From: Crossaster papposus
Lineage: Eukaryota; Echinodermata; Asteroidea; Velatida; Solasteridae
Direction: 5' to 3'
Assembly (NCBI GenBank): GCA_037893245.1
Contig: JBAIAA010000596.1
Coordinates: 434,001 to 498,000, forward strand
DNA: 64,000 nucleotides
The notes beneath the pieces are model-generated. The model did not search any database and was not told the origin of the DNA. It saw only the letters and a list, made by a program, of their open reading frames with translations. Shown piece by piece: positions 45,800 to 58,700 of the stretch. Position 1 is the stretch's first letter. Every line of letters begins with the position of its first letter. Made by a program: the position numbers and the translations under genes.

Positions 45800-47940
45800 T
45801 CTCCTAAACAAATTACGAAAACGATGATAAACAGTACATCTGGCTTGTGAAAACTCCCATAAACACACTCCTCTGCCCATATAAAATGAGTTCCGATTCA
45901 CTGCAGCTAACTCTAGAATTGATCAAACGAACGCAAAACAAATAAACTGATCTTTCCATGAAGTATGTTTGCATAAGCCGGTTACTCCTTGCTATTTTCT
46001 AGCAAAAACACTTTAATCTTTAATAGTCTCAAAGAAAAAGAAAAAGAAAAAGAAAAAAATCCACACAACCCAACGTTACACCTTCTTTCAATTTAATGTC
46101 CTTCCAATTAGACCGAGAATCGTTCTAATAATAAAAAAAACGTGAGCCGCATGCATGATTACGCTTCTTCCCAATAAACACATTGCAAAAACACTTTATC
46201 TTTAACTAAAAAACCCAAGTCTCACAGAACCCCCCCCCCCCCCCCCCCAATCCACATAACCCGGCGTTACACGTCCTTCAATTTAATGCCCTTCCCATGT
46301 GACCGAGAATCGTTCTAATAATTAAAAAATCGTTCTAATAATAAAAAAATTGATTACGCTCCTTCCCAATAAACGCAATCTCGAAGAAAAACATGTGGTC
46401 ATTATGGAGCTCTCACACTCTGCCGTGTAGGCCTACCGTCCACCTGCCGGGCTATTAAAAAACAACAGAGTCCAGAACGTTGGGTTTTGAGCGAACTTGT
46501 CCCCGGCCGCAAAAAAAATTCATAAAATTAATCTTGTCACCGTTTCGTTGCCATCTTATGACCGTTCTCACCGGGCGCATACGGGGTGTTGAACGTGCCT
46601 CTACCGTCTTCACCGCCCAGATTGACTTTTGTTGAAAATGTTGGCCGTTTCCATACCGGGCCCATACCGGGTCTCGAACGTGTGCACCGGGTTTGTAGCA
46701 GCCACCTACCAGTCACTTAGCGTCCCCTCACCGCTCGGAGCGTCCTGTGAGCGAGTCCCCGGACTGCTGACGTCATGACACGACTGCCATAAATACCCCG
46801 ATTTGAACGGCAACGGTCAGTCCGCTCTCCATTTTTCTTCAAGGAAACTCCACGACACTTCTCCTCATCTTTTGATCACATATTTACTGCATTATGACGC
46901 TACTGTGAAGGTAAGGACACGTTATGGACCCGTTATAGGACGTTATGGGAACGTCAAGGCGTTAACAGGATGTTACCCATGCGTTAGGGAGGCGGCGCCG
47001 TCAGAATCAGGCGGTACCGCTTTGGAAACACCCGTTGGCAGTCCGGTATGAACACTGTAATGAGGACGGTATGAATACGTTATGAAGACGGTGGCACGGT
47101 ATCAACACGTTCATGACACGTTCACAACCCGCTTACAACCCGTTGCAGACGGTGGATTCTTTTTGCCCGTTCATCACCGTTCTGTAACGGGTTATGAGCG
47201 TGTTGTGAACGTGTTCATACATTGTGACCGTTTTCATAACGTATTCATACCGTCCTCATACCGTTCAACACCGTCCTCTTGCCGCTTACTTGCGGCCGGT
47301 GCCAGCCGGCCAAAGTTTTGAACATGCCCAAAACTTTCGCCGGGTCCCACCGGGTGTAAATAAGCGCCAACGCCCTATTAACGTGTTGCCCGCTTTGATA
47401 ACGAACCACCGTGTGCCCTCGCCGTTCTCCACCGTCCGCAGACATTTTCGCGCACGGTGGCACACGGTAGGCCTACACGGCAGAGTGTGAGAGTCACTTA
47501 CTGACCTCCCAGAAGCGTATCTCACTAACTGTTTCAGCATCTCCAAAAAAATTACGAAAACGATGAGAAATAGTTCTGGCTCGTGAAAAATCCCATAAAC
47601 ACCCTCCCCTTCCCATATAGAATGAGTTCTGATTCACTGCAGCTAACTCTAGGATTGATCAAACAAACACACACAAAATAAACTGATTATTCCTTGAAGT
47701 ATGCCTGTGCATATCCGCTTTCTCCTTGTTATTCTTTTGCAAAAGCACTTCATCTTTAACTAAAAAACCTAATAGTCTCACAGAAAAAAACAAAAAACCC
47801 ACATAACCCAGCGTTACACGTCCTTCAATTCAATGTCCTTCCCATGTGACCGAGAATCGTTCTAATAAAAAAAAAAAGTAAGCCGCATGTATGATTACGC
47901 CCCTTCCCAATAAACACAAATAATCCCATGAGATGCACAC
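45800..47940 (+). repeat. ~400-bp direct repeats, two full and one partial copy
   Basis: Copies at about 45800-46195, 46186-46385 (partial) and 47530-47940 share AATTACGAAAACGATGA, GATTCACTGCAGCTAACTCT, CAGCGTTACACGTCCTTCAA and GTGACCGAGAATCGTTCTAA. A TIR element separates the second and third copies. Confidence 0.8.
46410..47493. mobile_element. 1.1 kb TIR element in the direct-repeat field
   Basis: Perfect ~30-bp inverted ends: CTCTCACACTCTGCCGTGTA then GGCCTACCGT, and their reverse complement ending at 47493. The interior is full of ACCGT, AACGTG and CGTTATG words in both orientations (many short palindromes) without coding capacity. No clear target duplication. Confidence 0.8.
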
Positions 47941-47984
47941 TTACTGTTTAACCCTTCAAGTTGAATATTTACGACAAAAATGTA

Positions 47985-48095
47985 CGACTAGTCGTGAATA
48001 TTTTCGCGACTAGTCGTGAAAACATTTACGACTAGTCGCAAATATATTCACGACCAGTCGCGAAAAAATTAACGACTAGTCGCAAAAACATTGTT
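47985..48095. repeat. five spaced CGACTAGTCG palindromes
   Basis: ACGACTAGTCGTGAA, CGCGACTAGTCGTGAA, ACGACTAGTCGCAAA, ACGACCAGTCGCGAA and ACGACTAGTCGCAAA occur at 22-24 bp spacing, joined by TATTTT/ATTT linkers. Confidence 0.85.
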
Positions 48096-48127
48096 CCGAA
48101 AAAATTATTTTATTTAAATAAAATCAA

Positions 48128-48251
48128 CATCGCCGTACGGCGATCGCGAAAACAACAGGAACAACAACAGAAGAACCATGCCTGGCGCCGGTTGAAAACG
48201 AATCCACCCATTCCTGATAATTCAAGCAATTACCAATGGTGTATTCTACCT
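48128..48251. mobile_element. TTAA-flanked MITE family 2, truncated copy
   Basis: Keeps one end (CAATTACCAATGGTGTATTC then TACCT followed by TTAA) and part of the interior (GGCGATCGCGAAAA, GGCGCCGGTTGAAAAC) seen in the full copies at 54602 and 62247. Confidence 0.65.
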
Positions 48252-49227
48252 TTAAGTTGTAAAAATGTGCAAAGCAATTGTGCCATCTTGGTTTTTCTTT
48301 ATTATCCCCCTTAGTTTCTTGCTCCATTATGTTCCTTTAAAAACCCTGTAAAAACGACAATTTGTGGCATGTTCTAAAATATGGTTCCGCTATACCACTA
48401 CCGTGTTTTACACACCCTGAAAATAATGTTCAAATCGCCTCAAATGCAAACAGAAATAAAACAGTTGAGGAAAAACAAATACATTGTAATCCGTTAAAGG
48501 ACACTCAACCTCCACCGTACAGTCCAAATAAAACCAAAACAATTAAAACAGGTGTCCAAAATTTACATCGTATTCACGATAGTTGTGCGAGTCCATTTTG
48601 TTTAAGGGAAACGCAAATGTACATTTTTTGTTTTATTTAACCAGGGTGGCCTTATCATTTAAAAAACTGCTTTGAAAAAGGGCCCTGCATATTCTCAAAT
48701 AGTAGTTTTTAAAACAGAAATTGAACTAAAACAAGACCAGAAACAAAAAGAAAATCAAAAATCAAAAATTAACATTAAAATTAACATTAAATTAACATTC
48801 AAATTAACATTAGAGCCATAGACTATTCCAACAAATACAAACAAATTCTTAATTGAAAGCATTATGAATCTTAAAAAACGAAAAAGAAAACATTTTAAAA
48901 TTAAGCAAACAAATACAATGATGAAACACACATAGCGAACATAATTTATATAAAATACGAATTTGAATATGCAAAACAATAAGAACAAATATTAAAATAC
49001 AGATAAAAACAATAACATTAAAGAAAGAATAGGACAAATACAAACAACAATGAACATGAAATGAAAATAAATAAAAACAAAGACTAGGCTTAATAAACAT
49101 TGGTTTTCGATAAGTAAAATCTAGACAAAATGAACTTAAAAGATATAAAAATACAGTTACCAGCAAAATTAATTCAAAAGACATGACCAACGCGCGCGCG
49201 AAGCTAGCTCTAAAAGGCAAGATCGAA
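48252..49227. other. A-rich non-coding stretch
   Basis: Strong A-richness on the plus strand (48720-49180), with AACATTAAAATTAACATTAA repeats near 48765-48815. The long minus frames here are compositional artefacts. No gene. Confidence 0.5.
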
Positions 49228-49463
49228 ACCAGTTCGCGCCGGATGACGAATATAAACGCAAAGTTTTCCCCAGATTCAAAACGGATGACGCATAAACACG
49301 CCACGAACAAGGCCGGAAATGTCTGTCAGCAGCGAGCAAGGCCGGAAATGCGTGGGTGTGCTTTCCGGCACTGGCGGCCTGAACCTGCTTTGGATCAAGT
49401 TTCATTAAAAATAATCCCGCGCGTCGGCTCGGTGATGTTAAAATAATCCCGGCGCGAACTGGT
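49228..49463. repeat. TIR element (ACCAGTTCGCGCCGG) holding dispersed-repeat copy 2
   Basis: ACCAGTTCGCGCCGG at 49228-49242 and CCGGCGCGAACTGGT at 49449-49463. The interior contains the TAAACACGCC and GTCAGCAGCGAGCAAGGCCG sequences also found next to the giant element's right end. Confidence 0.7.
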
Positions 49464-49724
49464 TAACCGCCATTTTGATGATACTTGACGCACGCACAAA
49501 GGGCTCCTCTGGAAAGCAGTTTGTTAACTGAAAAAGACTACACTATTTAAAGATTACAATAAATAAACAGAACCACTCCATATATCTACAGATGGGTGCA
49601 GCATGAACGGCAAGGTTCACCATAACGCAGACGCAATTAGGTACAAGTCGACCAGTCTTGTTCAACAACGGTCCTTGATTATACTTTCTACTATTTTCAG
49701 GATTCCCGGTTTTAGTCGCTCCCA

Positions 49725-52700
49725 TCACCGGCACGACTTCAAGTGCAAATTAATGATTCCCTTCTCGTGCAGCATCAACAGTGTCTTGAATTCCTTGTCG
49801 AAGTTATGTACATGTGTATGTTGGACGTTATTGTTGTAGTGATATGGGATCTTTCTCCCGATGATGGATTTTGGAAAGGGCCAGAAACCGTAGACGTGGA
49901 TCTGGTTGCAGGCATCAAGGAGAGAAGACACAGCGTAGAAACCTGTTGGAAAGAGACAAAACGGTGAAAGGTATAAACAAGAACGACTTTCTTTTGTTGA
50001 GAAAAGTCTTATATTCATTCGTCTTGTACAAAACAAAAATTTAATGATGAAAAATATTTTAAAACAATTATTAGGTTTTCCCAGATATTTTAAAACATTT
50101 TTCATTGAAATTCATCAAATCTCACATACAATTTTTTTCCCGAGAATTTTGTTTCACGCTTTTACCAAACCAATTTAGTAATATACCATTAATTATTGGT
50201 CACTCTATTTACATCACTCACATTGTCTTGAGAATATTCGACATTACAGATCAAAATGATCTGAGCTATTGCCAAAAGGCAGCATTCAGAGATCAAATTT
50301 GTCTTAGTTATCAATCAATTAAAACAATTATATGCTATGCAAATAATCTAATGTGTGTTTGAGACAATCACACATCAGACTAATGTACTTAGCACAAGTT
50401 TAAAATTGATTGATATAGGACGAATTCGATGTCTGAATTCCGTATTGAAAAAGACTCTTAATTGTACCATTATGTTAAATAGTTGAAACTGCCCGAACTG
50501 TAGTTTTATTTGTATTTATTTATTTATTAATTATTTATTCTGGGTAGCCCATTCAGTGGAATCCACAGTTCTCCCCTGGGGCCCAATAAGAAAAGACAAT
50601 GTGAAGAACTTTTTTTGAGAGGTGGGAAAAAAAACCGAGAAGAATATCCTGGGTAAAACTCACGGAATCAGGCAGGGACTGAAAACCCAATCCACATATT
50701 GGCCCAGGCCGGATTCGAACCAGGGTCATAGTGGTGGAAGGCGAGGAAAGAACCGCTACGCCAACCTGACTCCCCAGTTGGAACTGAATGTTCAAATTTT
50801 ATTTAGTTCGGGCAGTTTCTGAAGTTAGGCCGTGTTCAAAACAGGTGTCAAGAGCTAAGCTCTACGTCTATACAGCTGCAGTTAACGTCTACGTAGGCGC
50901 TAAGGTAAATATAATTCGGACGCGGCTACGGTAGAGCCTACGGCTAGTTATTGCGCCCCTAGCGATGCTTGAATTAGTGTTTGTAAAATTACAATGTAAG
51001 AATTTACAACAATTATCTTCTTCTAGATGTTACGCAATGTTTGTTTACAGCCGGTCGAAATACCTGATGATATTGACGTATTTGTCGATCTGTTAGTTTC
51101 AATTCAATGCACTATCATTGAAAAATAAATGAAAATTTGCTCCAAAATTAATGTAAGTGCTACCGCCATTTTGTTTTGCCTGAGCAACTTCTTTTACGGC
51201 TAGATTTTTGTGACGTTGTAGCCGTAGCTGTAGCTCTAGACAACATTTCGGACAGCGCTACACAATGGCCGACGCAGACAATAGCCGTAGCTGTAGCTCT
51301 AGACACCCGTTTCGGACACGGCCTTAGATATGATGTAAACATGGACCAAACTTGTCACCTGTCGACGGCCATTTCATGCCGGTATTCAGCGTCTTTCGCC
51401 AGAGGTTGGCCACTTTAAGGAAGTGATCAGGGCTGCCGTAGACCGGCCTGGTTACGTTGGCACGCTGCGCCACGCCGGCGGTCTTGACTAGCAACCGCAG
51501 GCTACCGCTGACGGCGAAGCCCGGTAGGTAGACGTGACTCTCCTTGAACTGCCTTAGCATGCTGATCAGCTTGGCTTCGTCCACATCAGTCTTGATGGAA
51601 TTCATTCTGATTTCAAAAACAAATTTTAGGATTGTCAATAGGAACGGGCTTGATGTGATTTTGCATTCAAAGCAGACACGACCAGTAGCCTAGCAGGATG
51701 TGAATTCAACAACAGTGAAAATTCACATCCACTGGATGTGAATTTGCATTTTAACGACCGTATCCAGGATGTAAATTTGGAAAAGGATATAGATTTAAAG
51801 GGATCGTATACGTTTGGTAATTGGAACCCACTGTTTGTTTCAATCCTATATAGTTATATATATATACCATAAAACTAACCTGTAAAAAATTCATTTCAAA
51901 AGTTGGTAGCTATTTTGAGATATTGCCGAAAATCTGGAGTGGTTATGTCCACGCAGGAAGAATAATCTGCATTGGAATACACAATCTGAGAAACGTCACT
52001 GCAGTAACGCTTCTCAGATTCACATTTTTGGGGATAAAAGCCTAACAAGATGATATCTTTTTCCATAACCGCAGTACTTCGAAGTGAACAGTTTCTAAAA
52101 ATGCATTATACTATCCAAAGCTGCGGTATACTTCTTACCAAGTAAGTTTATTGCCATACATTTTTGGAGTAATTACCAAACGTATATGATCCCTTTAAAG
52201 CATTGGATGTGATTTTTTATTTTTGTTGTTGAAAACACATCCTGCTACTGGCCATGTCAGTTTTTTGTAACGCAAAATCACATCATGCCAATAATTTAAA
52301 TGTTATCAAAGAAATTGACCGGAGTGGTATAGCAAGGTTGGATTTTGTTAGCTTCCAGATTACTGTTCCTAGCTGGGGCCAATTTCATAAAACATGTAAG
52401 CACGAACATTTGCTTAGCACAAAAAAGCCTTGCTCAGTAAAAACAGGTTATCGGCCAAAACTCCACAAGCTTTTCATTCAAAGCAAAAAAACAGCGAATA
52501 CCAGTCACAAACAATAAACATCAACGGAAATGTTGGTTTGTAACCCTGTTTTTTCTAAGGAAGAATTTTCATGCTAAGCAAATTTTGGTGCTTACATGTT
52601 TTATGAAATTGGCCCCTGTGCTCCCCCAACTGCTTTCGTTGCGTTGTTATATCTAGTTTATTCGTGTATTTTTGTCGATTATTAACGCTAGCTGTACTTT

Positions 52701-55700
52701 CAATTCTGTTTACCATCATGGCCAATGCTCCGATGACATCAACTGCAGAGAAAGGTTTAGAAAAAGGTGTAGAGAAAGGATCAAAAAAAGTACCGCGCGG
52801 TGCGAATTGGTCGAGGGTGGAAGTTAAGGCTCTAGTAGCAGTGTGGGCCGAGGAGGACGTGCAGAGGGCCCTTGATGAAAGCGTGTGCAATAAAATGAAG
52901 GCACTAAAACACAAGTTTAAGGCCACGGTGGATTCTAACCGACGAAGTGGACGGGGCCGATCAAGTAGATCATCATGTAGCGCGCGGAATATGTAAATGA
53001 GCGGAAGTTCTACGTGACCCCAGAACAGAGATAAAACGCTTTGAAGTTAAAACTCGCTATACTTAAAACGGTGTCTGAACGCTCGGTGTATTAGTGTTAC
53101 GACCGACAACCCGTGGTGATCTACCGTTTTAACTAAAACCATTTTAGCTAAAACGCTGTGTGAACATGGCCACAGATGGCGACTCCACGCCAGAAAACCA
53201 ATCGCGACTTCACGCCTAAAACAAGGCGCATTGGCGCTAGACCTGAGCTAACCCGAGCGAGGTAGCAAATGGTTTAGGTGCAAAACCGTCGCAACTCAAA
53301 CCTGGGACCGCTTCAGTGTAGGGCCGTTTCAGCCTCATAGCCATGACTAGAAAAATGCCTTTTCGAAGCCAGAGCGGCTGGACCCGGAAATTTGGCGGCG
53401 CAGGTTTCTGGTCCTTTGGGTCTGGTGTCCAATTCCTAAACATCAACGTTTAATGGCTAAACACTATCCATTCTCAACATGTATACAAACTGGTATGAGG
53501 AACGTGTTTAGAAAGGTGTCTAACTCGCTAAACACATTTTGTTGCGGTATAGACTATTCGCCCCTTTAAGAATAAAGAACTGATGACTTACTTGCGCATG
53601 ATCAGCGTCGGGTTCAGCGTCGTGAAATTTGTCTTCGTTCCCACGTCCATCTCAAAACCTTGCACGGGCGCCATGTTGAACCTACAGATGATCACAAATA
53701 CAACGCGTCATTTGTCTTGCTAACATAACGGCTTGGCCGCTAGTCAGGCAGATTGGTGCAAAATATGATAGAATTGTTCACTTGATGATGATAAAGGAAG
53801 ACATTGACACACAGTCAGAGTATACCATGAGAAATCTATTTGGCTGTAAGGCCATCGCAGATCATTAACAAAATATAGAATAACATGCAATAGCAGCTAT
53901 TAAAAAATATATGATAATAATATTTAAAAAATGCCACCTATATTCTTTCCTGGGGGGGGGGGGGGGGGGGGGGGGGGGAGTCTGGTTGGCGCTGTGTTTT
54001 TGTTCTTGCCCTCTTCCGCTATGACCTGGGTTCGGGTCAAGGAGCCAAATACATTTAACAAAAATAGCAATTGCTTATTAGCAGATAAAACACCGGGCAA
54101 AGGCAAAATCTCATCAAGCAGAAGCAGAAGCACAACAAAAATTGCTTAAAAACATATACATCAACCTTTTGCTTTGAATAATAGCTTTTCCTTAAGCTTG
54201 CCTAGCAAAATGCTTAGGTTCTAAACAATAGCGCTAAATGCTTATGACAAAAGCAAAAGCTTGTTTTTATGTATACATTTTTAAGCAATTGCTAATCTGG
54301 GAAGCATTTGCTTGCAAGAAACACGCATTTGCTTTTGCTTAAAAGTACACACATTTCTATAGAAATCCATAGAACGCTTTATAGAGCTCTAAAGAGCTGT
54401 ATAGAAAAGTGTACTTTCTATAGAAACCTCCTGGATCTTCTATAGAATATATTTATGTTCTATAGAACTCTGTAGAACTTCTATAGAACTTGAATTTCTA
54501 TAGAAATTGCACTTTATAGAAACTGAAGAAAAGTATATAAATGAAATAGTTATATATAGACTTATATAGAAATGAAATATATAGACTTCTATAGAAATTA
54601 AAGGTAGGATACACCATTGGTAAATGCTTGAATTATCATGAATGGGTAGATTTGGGGGGGTTGAATTTTATAGTAAATACCGTTTAACTGAGCTGTCCAA
54701 AGTTTTACAGTCATTGATGCCGAGAAAAGCACGAAAACAGCGTTTGTTTTCAACCGGCGTCAAGCAGTTATTCTTATGTTATTTTTGTTTTTTTCGCGAT
54801 TGCCTCCTGTATAAAATTAATTTTTTCAGAATAATTACAGGATATCTAGCGCAATCATTTTGCTGGATGCCTACAATCATTATTTACTTTCAAATGAGTA
54901 AGATATTCCTTAATAATTCGGTAGTAAATATTTTCGATATCTGAAAATGGTGTAGGCCCTATCCTACCTTTAAATACAACGTATATACTAGACTTCTCTA
55001 GAAATTTCTATACAAATATTTCAGTCTTTCTAAAGTTGTAAACAGTGTCAAAGGTGTATATAATGGGTTTCTATAGAAATTATATAGATTCTTTTGTTTA
55101 TAGAATTGTATAGAAATGTTTTGTATGGGTAGAAGTTTTTGCTTGTTAGCAGAATTCTTATTTTTATGTATACAAATGTGATCAAAAGCCCAGAAAAACC
55201 AATTGCTATAGTTTTGATATATTCGGCCCAATATGTAGATATAAAACTGTAACTTCTTCACATTGTCTTCTCTCATTTATCCATCTTGTATTGGTGCTAT
55301 ATCGCTGTTGGATGTTAAATTGAATAAAATAACCTAACCCATTACTTACTTGGCTACTGTGAGAGGTCAACAAAAGCTGTTTTTCAAAGTGCTTCAATGT
55401 ACCTCTGGGACTACGTGTAAGGGTGGGTTTCACGGGGCACGCGAACGATTCGCGAAGGATGCGAATGCCGGGAAAATGGCAAAGTCCAACATTCGGAGAA
55501 GTTTTTCTCCGAATGTGTCGCGACAATGCAGTTTGTGCGTAGTTCTCACAACGTATGTGCGAATGTCGTGTGTAGCGGTGCCGAACTATGGCCAGTCCAC
55601 ATACACGAAGAACTTGCGATTAAAATGCAAACAACACGAATGTTGCACGAAATCACGCAGTAATAACCGGGTCCTCGCACTGTTATTACCTAAATATATG

Positions 55701-58700
55701 ACTATTATTGGTACTGGCCTGACGTTGCACTATGAATAACCATAGACTTATTCTGAATCAGGAAAAAAACATGTCTCAGACACATATGAAGCAAGACATT
55801 AGGCAATTGAAACAATTTCAAACTTTTTTGAAATTCCCGCCGAACTAAAAACGACTCCCGCGAACAATATTGACGACGCTTCCGAACCCCCGCGCATGTT
55901 TGGCGAATGTTTGGCGAACGTTTGGAGCCTAAAATACGAATGTTGGACTTTGCCATTTTTCGGCATTCGCATCTTTCGCGAATCGTTCGCGTGCCCCATG
56001 AAAACCCACCGTAACTAATTGACTGAGCAATAACGATACATTTTAGCGTTACTGTTACAACTACTGAACAATTATGACGCGAGGGGTGTAGAAACGCCCA
56101 TTTACCTTTTACCGTGCTTGGAGAAAAAAAAACTACGCCAGCCGGTAACTTTTTCGGTAAAGTTATGCTAAAACACGGTGATGCGCCAGCGTTGGAAAAT
56201 TAAAAAAAGACACATCTGTAGTATGGACGATGCGGTGACATGAATCAATGTTGAGAGTTTGAAAGAAAATAAAACAAATGTATTAAAATGTACTATGATA
56301 GTATAGTTTTGTCCGCACATTTTAAAACCTTCTTTTCATTCAATTTTAATTTCGTCAAACAAATGTATGGCCTTGCATTTCCCATGTTCAATTTCGTCTT
56401 TGGTAGCCCGTGTTAGTAATTGTATTAGTGTTAGTAATTAAATTTAATTGAAATCATATGACATTGAATGGAAAAAAAGTGCAATTCATTGACCATTGAT
56501 CACTTGGAATGACCAATGACTAGATTCATGGTCGCAATTGCACGTTTTAGTCTTCCTTGGACGAAATTGAAGCTAACCGTTTATAAATTTGAATGAAACA
56601 AAGTGTTATCATATGCGGGAAAACCTATAGTAAACACAAAATGAAACTAGAGCTAATGTGCTTGACGAAGCACGGATATTAGCCTAAATAGTCTTTTAAA
56701 AGGTTTGTGTGAACCGACTCGTACTGACAACTTGGTGACCACCACTCCCAAATTGCAAAAGCATCTAACCACTAACCAAGTTTGACTGAAATCGGCTAAA
56801 GAATATAGAAGAAAATACATTTTATATGCTCCAATACAATGACCCTACTGACCATTAGTTGACCATTGGCCAAATTAATTAGAACAAGGCTGTGGGAGAA
56901 GCATTTTGTTATTTTGAAAAAAAATGGCCCCTACTGACCATTAAGTGACCAATGGCCAAATTAATTGGACCAAGACTGTGGGAGAAGAAGCATTTTGTAA
57001 TTTTATAACAAATGACCCCTGCTGAGCATCATTGACCATTGTCCAAATTATCGGTGTACATTCTATATGAGGCTTGATCCAGAGATATAACTGACCAAGT
57101 TTGACAACGTTTTTGATCCAATTCAAGTTTGACATGAATTGGATCAAAAACTTTGAGAGAAGAAGCATTTCCTAATTTTGAAGAAAATGACCCATACTGA
57201 CCATCGGGTGGCCACTGGCCAAATTATGTGAACAATTAAGGCTGATATAATTGTTGAAGCGCGAGGAGAATTTCTCACCTGAAGACGAAATCTGCCTGAT
57301 CTATCTCCTGGCCACACCGTGACCCATTGAGGATACCGCTGGACCCGATAACACTGCAGACTTTGAACCGATTTGGCCGAAACACGGAATTCTACACGAC
57401 AACAGAAATATATATAATCGAGGATTTTCTGGCTATTTTAAAACATTTGTCATTCAAATTACCCAACTTTTGCATTCAATTTTGTCCGAGAACAAATACC
57501 ACACGCTTTTACCAAACCAGTTTAGTCATTACAACTACAAATGTTGGTTCTTCTATTTGTACATTTTTTGAGGAATATTCGTCATTACAGATCAAATTTG
57601 TCCAAGCTGTTGCCGAAAGGCAGTATCCACTGATCGAATTCGTCTTACCAATCATTGTTTCAAACTTATGTTAAAGGGATCGTATACGTTTGGTAAATAC
57701 TCCAAAAAATAATGTATGGCAATACAAACTTACTTGGTAAGAAGTACAGCAGCTTTGAATAGTATAATGCATTTTTAGAAACTGTTCACTTTAAAGTACT
57801 GCGGTTATAGAAAAACATATCACTTTTTATCCCAAAAATTTGAATCTGAGAAGCGTTACTGCAGTGACGTTTCTCAGATTGTGTATTCCAATGCAGATTA
57901 TTCTTCCTGCGTGGACATAACCGCTCCAGATTTTCGGCAGTATCTCAAAATCGCTACCAATTAAAATGAAATTTGTACAGGTTAGTTTTATGGTATATAT
58001 CTATAACTAGATAGGATTGAAACAAACAGTGGGTTCCAATTACCAAACGTATACGATCCCTTTAAACAAATTAGTCTGATGTGTGCTTGTTTGTGTGCCT
58101 GACGTTAAAATTGAATGGTAAATGACTACATTGGTTTGGTATAGGTTTTTCGGTCAATTTTGGCAAATGAGCAGCCAATTTGAATAATAATAATAATATT
58201 TTAAAATTGAAATATCTGGGGAAATCTGTACATTCACTAAACATGTATAGGTGTGAATTTCAAACATTGTGTGCCACAGCGATCGATGAAATTACATTTT
58301 CTAAATCTAAAGCGACCAAAACAAGAATCCATACGTACATCTGGTAGCGTCGTCCATATGTGGTTGGCTATTCTCGAGGGTTTACCGGCCATGTAGTACA
58401 CCATCATTGAGCCTTGCGGCGTGTTGTGTTTCGTTAGGTAGATATTCTCACTTTTGCCCACTTTCCCCAGCGCTGCACGTATATCTTTTCTGTCAGCAGA
58501 ATACAAAGAAAACAATAGACCGATTGCGCTCTCTAAGTCACGTGACCTATAGTGGGTATCGAACATCAACAAACATGGCGTCCTCCATAGCAAAGTGCCG
58601 CTGTTGCAAAGTACATGATGATTGTTGTATTTGTTTCTTGGATCGAGGCTTTTCTTTCTCGAAATCGCAAGTGTTATTGCTAGTGCCGGTCCTAACGTTC

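Noticed and set aside
48755..49310. Phe/Leu-rich minus-strand ORFs as membrane proteins
   Set aside because: They reflect the A-rich plus strand; no start context, conservation hint or exon partner.
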